Shown here in pieces: positions 5,144 to 9,468 of a DNA stretch of 9,468 nt (the stretch's first letter is position 1; each line of letters opens with the position of its first letter). Location: contig DPYD01000068.1 in the NCBI GenBank assembly GCA_003545515.1, positions 1-9,468 of the forward strand, read 5' to 3'. The notes below the pieces were generated by a model. The model was not told the DNA's origin. It did no database searches and worked only from the letters and a program-made list of their open reading frames with translations. Position numbers and translations under genes: made by a program. The stretch is from Candidatus Kaiserbacteria bacterium (GTDB taxonomy: Bacteria; Patescibacteriota; Minisyncoccia; Phycocordibacterales; UBA2100).

Positions 5144-6124
5144 ATGGAGCTCATATTTTATGGAGCGGTGTTTTTGGGTTGTGCATTGATACTCTACGTA
5201 TCCGGCGAGTGGGTCGTGCACGGACTGATGCGGCTTTCGCGCGTTCTCCACGTTCGCGAATTCGTCGTCGCATTCTTCGTGATGGCGGGAGCCGCATCTC
5301 TCCCAAATCTCTTCGTAGGAATCACATCAGCCATGGCAGGCATCCCGGAGCTTTCGCTCGGCGATGTGTTCGGCAACAATCTTATCGCGATGACGCTTGC
5401 GGTATCGGCAGGTGTTTTCTTTGCGCGGCGCGGTTCTATAGGAGTGCACAGCAAGACAGTGCGTACTTCGATGCTATTCATGGCCGTATCTGCTGTCCTT
5501 CCGGTTCTATTGCTCGCCGATGGACAGTTGGGGCGGGTTGATGGAGTTCTCCTTATCGGTCTTTTCTTGTTTTATGTCCGATGGCTTCTTACTCAACACG
5601 AACGATTCAGCAAAAAGTACGACGGCCTGCATGTGCATTCACAAAAAGAATTTCTCAAACACGCACGTCTTGCGGTTAAAGACACGGTAAAGGTTGTCGC
5701 TGGTGTGAGTATTCTCGTTATCGCGGCATACGGCATCGTTTCTTCCGCATCATTCTTCGCAGAGTATTTCGAGTTGCCTCTGCTCCTGATCGGACTCTTG
5801 ATTGTAGGTCTCGGAAATGCGTTGCCAGAAGTGTATTTCTCCATCGCCTCGGCGCGACGTGGTGATACGGCGCTCATTATGGGCAACCTTGTCGGAGCTG
5901 TCATCGTGCCCGCTACCCTCATTCTCGGCATAGTGGCGCTAATCTCTCCAATACACATCGACGGACTCAAATTCCTCACGGGAAGTCGCATGTTTCTCCT
6001 TGCCGCCGCGGCGCTATTTTTCATCTTCGCAACGACGAGGCGTCGTATTGGTCACTTCGAGGCCGGCGTTCTCACATTTCTTTATATAGCGTTCGTCGTA
6101 TGGACCGTACTGGCTGCGTCATGA
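5144..6124 (+). CDS. CaCA-family Na+/Ca2+ (cation) antiporter, divergent
   Basis: Inner-membrane cation/cation exchanger of the YrbG/NCX superfamily; 326 residues, about ten hydrophobic segments, no signal peptide. The inverted pair of alpha-repeats is recognisable. Alpha-1 lies at about 40-90 (ASLPNL at 51-56, then GDVFGNN at 73-79). Alpha-2 lies at about 215-265 (GNALPEV at 224-230, then GNLVGAV at 247-253). They are separated by a charged cytoplasmic loop (about 150-180). Canonical repeats read GTSxPEL and GNxxGSN. Here the ion-coordinating Glu of alpha-1 is Asn55, GTS has become AAS and GNA, and GSN has become GNN and GAV, while Glu229 of alpha-2 is kept. The transported ion is therefore uncertain. 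The ATG is fixed by an in-frame TAA 15 nt upstream. AAGGGG lies only 1 nt before the ATG, too close for a standard ribosome binding site. It overlaps the next gene by ATGA, so the two are probably co-translated. Confidence 0.88.
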   Translation: MELIFYGAVFLGCALILYVSGEWVVHGLMRLSRVLHVREFVVAFFVMAGAASLPNLFVGITSAMAGIPELSLGDVFGNNLIAMTLAVSAGVFFARRGSIGVHSKTVRTSMLFMAVSAVLPVLLLADGQLGRVDGVLLIGLFLFYVRWLLTQHERFSKKYDGLHVHSQKEFLKHARLAVKDTVKVVAGVSILVIAAYGIVSSASFFAEYFELPLLLIGLLIVGLGNALPEVYFSIASARRGDTALIMGNLVGAVIVPATLILGIVALISPIHIDGLKFLTGSRMFLLAAAALFFIFATTRRRIGHFEAGVLTFLYIAFVVWTVLAAS

Positions 6125-7200
6125 GACGCTATTATGTATACTTACCAGACCTTATGAATGTATCTTTTAGCAGAGGACAACGGTACTTTTTTTTCGGCCT
6201 CCTTGCTGTTGTAACGATTTTCTTCCTGTGGATGGTTCGTGGCTTTCTATTCCCCATTTTCTGGGCGGTAGTGTTTGCGCTCCTTCTCTACCCCGCCTAC
6301 CAAACACTTCGAACGTACGTCAGGAATGACACGCTCGCCGCGGCGCTCATCATGCTCGGAGCATTTCTTCTCGTCGTTATCCCTATATCCTGGCTGGGAA
6401 CCCGAATCGCACAAGAGGCGTTCCAGCTCTATCGACTATTTTCTGGAAACAACGCCCTTGCGTCGATCGCTCTACCCGCGCCAATAATAGATTCCCTCTC
6501 CATTGTCGGCATCAACATGGCAGAGCTCCAAACGAACGTTACATCGTGGGCGCAAAGTGCGAGTGCATGGATATTCTCCGAAGCACTCACCTTGAGTTCC
6601 GCTACGTTCAACGCTGTCTTAAAAACACTTCTTATGCTTTATGTTCTCTTCTTTTTCCTGCGCGACGGCGAAACGCTAGGGCGCTACATCATGCGCCGAA
6701 TTCCTCTGGGTGACCGCAAAGAACGCGCCTTGTTTGACCGGTTCGCGTCTACCACGCGCGCCATCATGAAAGGAACCTTGCTCTCGGCACTCGCGCAAGG
6801 ATTCGCTGGCGGAGTTCTTTTCTGGCTTGTAGGTATTGAGAATGCTGTTCTCTGGGGCGCGGTGATGGCATTTCTTTCGGTTATTCCCGCCGTAGGGCCG
6901 GCACTCGTGTGGCTCCCCGCCGGACTCATTCTTCTCGCAACCGGCGCTCTCGTACCAGGAATTATAGTACTTGCAGGCGGCGCTGTCCTTATAAGTCCCA
7001 TCGACAACATACTGAAACCCATGCTGGTCGGGCGCGAGATAAAAATGCCGGACGCGCTCGTACTCATTTCAATTCTCGGAGGCCTCGGCGTTTTCGGTGT
7101 CGCAGGCATCATCGTGGGACCGGTCGTCGCGGCCCTCTCTCTTGCCGTGTGGGATATGTTCGCAGAAGAATTTGAGGAAGAACTCACCACGCAGGGGTAA
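6121..7200 (+). CDS. AI-2E family (UPF0118, PerM/TqsA-like) membrane protein
   Basis: Polytopic membrane protein of the AI-2E/UPF0118 family, whose members include TqsA (autoinducer-2 export) and ion or solute exporters; the substrate here is unknown. 359 residues, the usual length. Two N-terminal membrane segments (about 23-60 and 72-92) are followed by a large extracytoplasmic part to about 160. FFFLRDG (177-183) leads into a cytoplasmic amphipathic stretch. The conserved C-terminal half contains IPAVGPALVWLPAG (255-268), SPIDNILKPMLVG (292-304) and GGLGVFGVAGIIVGPV (320-335), all family hallmarks. Start: ATG 6121 overlaps the antiporter TGA (ATGA), favouring coupled translation. ATG 6100 would add 7 residues and ATG 6154 would remove 11; neither has a Shine-Dalgarno site. 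The stop is TAA at 7198-7200, and no terminator follows. Confidence 0.9.
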   Translation: MRRYYVYLPDLMNVSFSRGQRYFFFGLLAVVTIFFLWMVRGFLFPIFWAVVFALLLYPAYQTLRTYVRNDTLAAALIMLGAFLLVVIPISWLGTRIAQEAFQLYRLFSGNNALASIALPAPIIDSLSIVGINMAELQTNVTSWAQSASAWIFSEALTLSSATFNAVLKTLLMLYVLFFFLRDGETLGRYIMRRIPLGDRKERALFDRFASTTRAIMKGTLLSALAQGFAGGVLFWLVGIENAVLWGAVMAFLSVIPAVGPALVWLPAGLILLATGALVPGIIVLAGGAVLISPIDNILKPMLVGREIKMPDALVLISILGGLGVFGVAGIIVGPVVAALSLAVWDMFAEEFEEELTTQG

Positions 7201-7202
7201 AA

Positions 7203-7230
7203 TTGACTAATATATTCTAAGTGGCAAAAT
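7203..7230 (+). promoter_or_regulatory. weak promoter candidate for the LOG gene, TTGACT-16-CAAAAT
   Basis: TTGACT at 7203-7208 and CAAAAT at 7225-7230 lie just after the AI-2E stop. Only the -35 is good. If used, it would give a leader of about 75 nt, consistent with the Shine-Dalgarno site of the next gene. Nothing else was recognised in 7201-7313. Confidence 0.25.
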
Positions 7231-7313
7231 GCTAGCTAGTGCCGTGAGCTACAACGGTTAATAAACGTAGCGATTGTGCAAACCTCATAAGCAAAGAAGG
7301 AAGGATCTTTGAA

Positions 7314-8036
7314 GTGACAAGAAAAAAGAACGGCGGGATTGCTACTATCCCGCTCCGGTGTCGTGCACAAGCGCACGTGCCGAACCCAGAAGCTGGATTT
7401 CGGAGGGCGTGGCAAGGGCTCGAGGAGCTGGAACAGTCGAAGAAACCGCGCCGGATTTTCCGTGTGATCTTCTTCGCAAGCGCACGTGTTCCTGAGACTG
7501 ACCCGACCTATGCCGAGTACAAGGAACTGGGCATCGAACTCGGTAAGCTCCGAATCGATGGCGTGACGGGTGGAGGGCCCGGTCTGATGACCGCCTTCAA
7601 TGAGGGGATCGTCGAGGGATGGAAAGGGAATCCATGGAGCCACGGTGTCTGCATCAAGCAGATCAACAGGGACGAGCCGCCCAACGCCTTCCTGAAGCAG
7701 GCGTACTATCACCGGTTGATCCTGACGAGACTTCACCAATTCGTCAGACTCGGATTCTGGGGCGCCGTAGTGGTCGCCGATAAGGCCGGCTATGGTAGCG
7801 ATCTCGAGAAAGCCCTATTCCATCAGCTTATCCAGTTCGATCAGCTACAGGTGCCCCTAATCGGCATCGGCAGAATGTGGCAGGAGCGGAAGGCGTGGGA
7901 AAAGAAGTGGATCGTCGACCGCGGCTTGGCCGACCCTGATGATCTCGACATCATGCAGTGCGTTCCCAAGGCGATGGACGCACTGCCCATCATCCTTGAA
8001 GCGCATGCGCGCTTCAAGGCCGCGATCGCCGCTTGA
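7314..8036 (+). CDS. LOG-family Rossmann nucleotide-binding protein (lysine decarboxylase-like fold)
   Basis: The LOG family includes cytokinin-activating phosphoribohydrolases and nucleotide 5'-monophosphate nucleosidases; the bacterial role is often unknown. 240 residues. GGGPGLMTA (86-94) is the canonical phosphate-binding motif. The second motif, normally PGGxGTxxE, reads KAGYGSDLE (157-165): Pro, one Gly and Thr are changed, while Gly159, Gly161 and Glu165 remain. The first 45 residues are basic and precede the fold. The start is GTG 7314; AAGGA at 7301-7305 sits 8 nt before it, the only well-placed ribosome binding site in the window, and no in-frame ATG occurs before residue 92. G+C is near 56 % in sampled lines against about 45-50 % in the neighbours. 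Ile is almost always ATC, and CTG is commoner than in adjacent genes. These signs suggest acquisition by transfer. It has its own terminator. Confidence 0.88.
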   Translation: MTRKKNGGIATIPLRCRAQAHVPNPEAGFRRAWQGLEELEQSKKPRRIFRVIFFASARVPETDPTYAEYKELGIELGKLRIDGVTGGGPGLMTAFNEGIVEGWKGNPWSHGVCIKQINRDEPPNAFLKQAYYHRLILTRLHQFVRLGFWGAVVVADKAGYGSDLEKALFHQLIQFDQLQVPLIGIGRMWQERKAWEKKWIVDRGLADPDDLDIMQCVPKAMDALPIILEAHARFKAAIAA

Positions 8037-8060
8037 CATCGAATCGCTACTTGACATCGA
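8032..8060 (+). repeat. 11-bp direct repeat CTTGACATCGA, two copies 18 nt apart
   Basis: Copies at 8032-8042 and 8050-8060 span the stop codon of the LOG gene and the spacer before its terminator. The nine-base core TACTTGACA of the second copy recurs in the tandem repeats before folA (8675-8683). Confidence 0.75.
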
Positions 8061-8071
8061 TTTGAACTACT

Positions 8072-8108
8072 GAGTCCCGCCGCGCTATGCACGGCGGGAC
8101 TCTTTTTT
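8072..8108 (+). terminator. intrinsic terminator of the LOG gene
   Basis: An 11-bp perfect stem (GAGTCCCGCCG at 8072-8082 with 8092-8102), a 9-nt loop and six Ts at 8103-8108. The T-run overlaps the folA stop codon of the converging gene. The opposite strand lacks a T-run after the stem, so termination is expected mainly for the plus strand, though the hairpin would also form at the folA 3' end. Confidence 0.9.
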
Positions 8109-8622
8109 ACGCCCGTTCTAGGTCTACGTATTTATATATAACTCCCCTCCATTCGTGCTCCTCCTCAAACACTTTCTTGGTGAATAAGTCTTCGTACGGC
8201 GGGAAGAAAGTGTCCGCATCCCCTTCCGCGTCTATCAGTGTTAGGTAGAGTTTGTTTATAAACGGCAGTGCTTGTTCATACACCTGCGCACCGCCTCCGA
8301 TATGGATTTCCTCGAAATCTAATTCTTTTGCTTTTTCAATGGCTGTCTCCAGGGTTGGCATGACGATAACATCCGGATAGCGCCATGTAGAATTTCTTGT
8401 TATCACGATGTTGGTCCTTCCGGACAAAGGACCACCCACATACCCGACAATAGATTCGAATGTCTTCCGACCCATTATGAGAGGGTGGCCTAGAGTCAGG
8501 CGTTTAAAGCGTTTTAAATCGTCCGGAATGTGCCACAGTAGCTTGCCATTTTTCCCAAGCTCTCGATTCTTCCCTATTGCGACAACAGCGCATATTCGCG
8601 GCTTTCCGATCATCTTACCCAT
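8107..8622 (-). CDS. folA: dihydrofolate reductase
   Basis: Reduces dihydrofolate to tetrahydrofolate with NADPH, supplying one-carbon carriers for thymidylate and purine synthesis; cytosolic. 171 residues, near the family norm (about 160). AVVAIGKNRELGKNGKLLWH (12-31) includes the substrate loop. IPDDLKRFK (32-40) contains Asp35, matching the catalytic acid of E. coli (Asp27). Then come IMGRKTFES (49-57), GRTNIVITR (68-76), IGGGAQVYEQALP (108-120) and ADTFFPPYED (136-145). The frame stays open upstream to an ATG at 8724, but those 34 residues include a VTCQVTCQ repeat from tandem DNA repeats and have no family counterpart. ATG 8622 is preferred because TATAGT lies exactly 6 nt before it; ATG 8613 is also possible. 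No thyA or other folate gene is in the window. It converges on the LOG gene. Confidence 0.93.
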   Translation of the reverse strand: MGKMIGKPRICAVVAIGKNRELGKNGKLLWHIPDDLKRFKRLTLGHPLIMGRKTFESIVGYVGGPLSGRTNIVITRNSTWRYPDVIVMPTLETAIEKAKELDFEEIHIGGGAQVYEQALPFINKLYLTLIDAEGDADTFFPPYEDLFTKKVFEEEHEWRGVIYKYVDLERA

Positions 8623-8628
8623 AATTTG

Positions 8629-8634
8629 ACTATA
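8629..8634 (-). promoter_or_regulatory. -10-like TATAGT 6 nt before the folA start
   Basis: On the minus strand TATAGT is followed by CAAATT and then the folA ATG, predicting a leaderless transcript. No -35 consensus lies at 16-18 nt. Instead, the tandem 12-bp repeats begin in that position, so activator binding may replace the -35. Confidence 0.4.
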
Positions 8635-8648
8635 GCACGGCCCGCTTA

Positions 8649-8696
8649 CTGTTTGACACATTATCTGACACGTTACTTGACACGTTACTTGACGCT
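8649..8696. repeat. four tandem 12-bp repeats upstream of folA (consensus TTACTTGACACG)
   Basis: Units 8649-8660, 8661-8672, 8673-8684 and 8685-8696 are imperfect copies; the third matches the consensus, the second and fourth differ at one and three positions, the first at more. They cover about -27 to -74 relative to the predicted folA start, roughly one helical turn apart, and lie in the folA-CYTH divergent region. They could be an operator array or slipped-strand repeats. The TTGACA inside each unit has no -10 at the right distance on the plus strand. Confidence 0.8.
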
Positions 8697-8801
8697 CTAA
8701 ATTAATATAGAACCTCATTCCCAAATCTTAGCCGACCGTCTAAATATTGGGAGGGCGGATAAGGGCAAGAGCTTGAAATGCTCCGTATCGCACGCATGAG
8801 C

Positions 8802-8807
8802 TATAAT
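8802..8807 (+). promoter_or_regulatory. perfect TATAAT 8 nt before the CYTH gene start
   Basis: TATAAT is followed by AGCCATCC and then ATG 8816, so the transcript would carry 0-2 leader bases. A TTGAAA at 8773-8778 is 23 nt upstream, too far for a normal -35. Confidence 0.45.
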
Positions 8808-8815
8808 AGCCATCC

Positions 8816-9468
8816 ATGCAATCATTCGAGGTGGAAGTGAAATCTTTGCTCGGGAGCGCCGAGCGCGCCGACGAAGTGCGACGCGCTATGTGGAAAGCCG
8901 ATCCGACGTGCGCTCTTAAATCCAAAAATAAGCAACTCAACCATTACTTTGCGGGTGGTTCGCTCGAGAAACTTGCCGAGACGATTACGTCTTATCTTAA
9001 AGAAGAAGTGAGAAAAAAGTTGGGCGACCTTGCGATGCGCGGCAAAAACTTTTCTGTTCGCACGCGGAATAAAGATGGCGAGGTTCTTGTTGTTGTGAAA
9101 GCGTCAATGGACGATACGACGAGCGAGAACGGCATCGCACGTATGGAGTTCGAAGAAAAAATGCCGATGACACTCGAGAAATTGGACTCTCTCGTCCTCT
9201 ATTCTGGATTTACATACCAGGCAAAATGGTCGCGCGAGCGGGAGGAGTATGTATGCCTCGGCACCAACGTGACCCTTGATAAAAACGCCGGCTACGGCTG
9301 GCTAGCCGAATTCGAGCGCATTGTGAATGATGCGGCACTTCTCGAAGAGGCGCGAAATGATATCCGCGCTCTCATGACAAAGCTCGATGTCGAGGAACTC
9401 CCGCAGGACCGCTTAGAGCGCATGTTTGCTTACTACAACAAGAACTGGCCGGAATACTATGGGACTAA
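8816..9468 (+). CDS. CYTH-domain protein (triphosphate-tunnel fold), C-terminus cut by window edge
   Basis: CYTH proteins bind and hydrolyse or cyclise triphosphate substrates in a beta-barrel tunnel (class IV adenylate cyclase, thiamine triphosphatase, inorganic triphosphatase); which activity applies here cannot be told. The frame begins MQSFEVEVKSLLG, with the diagnostic ExExK at Glu5, Glu7, Lys9. QLNHYFAGG (40-48) is the usual Q.N.YF block. Tunnel residues follow: SVRTRNKDG (80-88), VVVKAS (92-97), RMEFEE (109-114), YQAKWSREREEY (134-145), and LDKNAGYGWLAEFE (154-167) near the end of the barrel. 217 residues are seen with no stop, probably nearly the full protein, since a CYTH domain is about 180-210 long. 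A perfect TATAAT lies 8 nt before the ATG and there is no Shine-Dalgarno site. It is divergent from folA, with about 190 nt between starts. Confidence 0.88.
   Translation, partial: MQSFEVEVKSLLGSAERADEVRRAMWKADPTCALKSKNKQLNHYFAGGSLEKLAETITSYLKEEVRKKLGDLAMRGKNFSVRTRNKDGEVLVVVKASMDDTTSENGIARMEFEEKMPMTLEKLDSLVLYSGFTYQAKWSREREEYVCLGTNVTLDKNAGYGWLAEFERIVNDAALLEEARNDIRALMTKLDVEELPQDRLERMFAYYNKNWPEYYGT

Noticed and set aside
5053..5541. 162-aa plus-strand frame overlapping the antiporter gene
   Set aside because: It is an out-of-frame shadow of the antiporter, Arg/Ser-rich with no recognisable family, while the overlapping frame has clear CaCA repeats.
6684..7190. 168-aa minus-strand frame opposite the AI-2E gene
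   Set aside because: Composition is dominated by Ser, Pro, Thr and Arg, typical of an antisense shadow, and the plus strand has family motifs throughout.
7236..7739. 167-aa minus-strand frame opposite the start of the LOG gene
   Set aside because: No family resemblance; the plus strand carries GGGPGLM and a good ribosome binding site.
8653..8708. Plus-strand promoters from the TTGACA copies in the 12-bp repeats with TAATAT at 8703-8708
   Set aside because: Spacings from the TTGACA-like hexamers to TAATAT are 8, 20 or longer, none suitable, and the CYTH gene has a better -10 right before its ATG.
8623..8724. 34-residue N-terminal extension of dihydrofolate reductase from the ATG at 8724
   Set aside because: The extra sequence translates tandem DNA repeats (VTCQVTCQ), has no DHFR counterpart and would include the predicted promoter.

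Overview
The window most likely comes from a Candidate Phyla Radiation (Patescibacteria) bacterium, probably of the Parcubacteria group. This is an inference from gene style, not from a marker gene. The supporting signs are a small solitary GIY-YIG gene, compact spacing, few ribosome binding sites, a G+C content near 50 %, and divergent membrane and CYTH proteins. UGA is used as an ordinary stop codon, which argues against the recoded Gracilibacteria and Absconditabacteria. No rRNA, tRNA or CRISPR array is visible.

Left half, minus strand (about 4800 down to 1): thrA (fused aspartokinase-homoserine dehydrogenase), asd (aspartate-semialdehyde dehydrogenase), a small GIY-YIG nuclease gene, and the 5' two thirds of zwf (glucose-6-phosphate dehydrogenase), which runs off the left edge. 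ThrA and Asd together supply three consecutive steps from aspartate to homoserine. The GIY-YIG gene sits in a 303-bp unit bounded by perfect 21-bp inverted repeats and a 4-bp direct repeat (CATA). The unit lies exactly on the zwf start codon, so that removing it restores a compact asd-zwf junction with a TATAAT box 9 nt before the zwf ATG. This is the most interesting object here.

Centre (4674-5143): a divergent intergenic region of about 470 bp. It carries a recognisable thrA promoter, a possible leaderless 38-codon leader ORF, a palindrome, and three hairpins in tandem that are not obvious terminators.

Right half, plus strand: a CaCA-family cation antiporter with degenerate ion-binding repeats, an AI-2E-family membrane protein overlapping it by ATGA, and a LOG-family Rossmann protein. 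The LOG gene has a Shine-Dalgarno site, higher G+C and different codon use, and ends at a good intrinsic terminator. A convergent dihydrofolate reductase gene (minus) follows. It is preceded by four 12-bp tandem repeats. A divergent CYTH-domain gene then runs to the right edge.

A recurring pattern is a -10-like hexamer 6-8 nt before an ATG without a useful Shine-Dalgarno sequence (thrA leader, asd, folA, CYTH gene, and probably ancestral zwf). It suggests leaderless transcripts. Two real genes (zwf and the CYTH gene) lack a stop codon because they run off the window edges.
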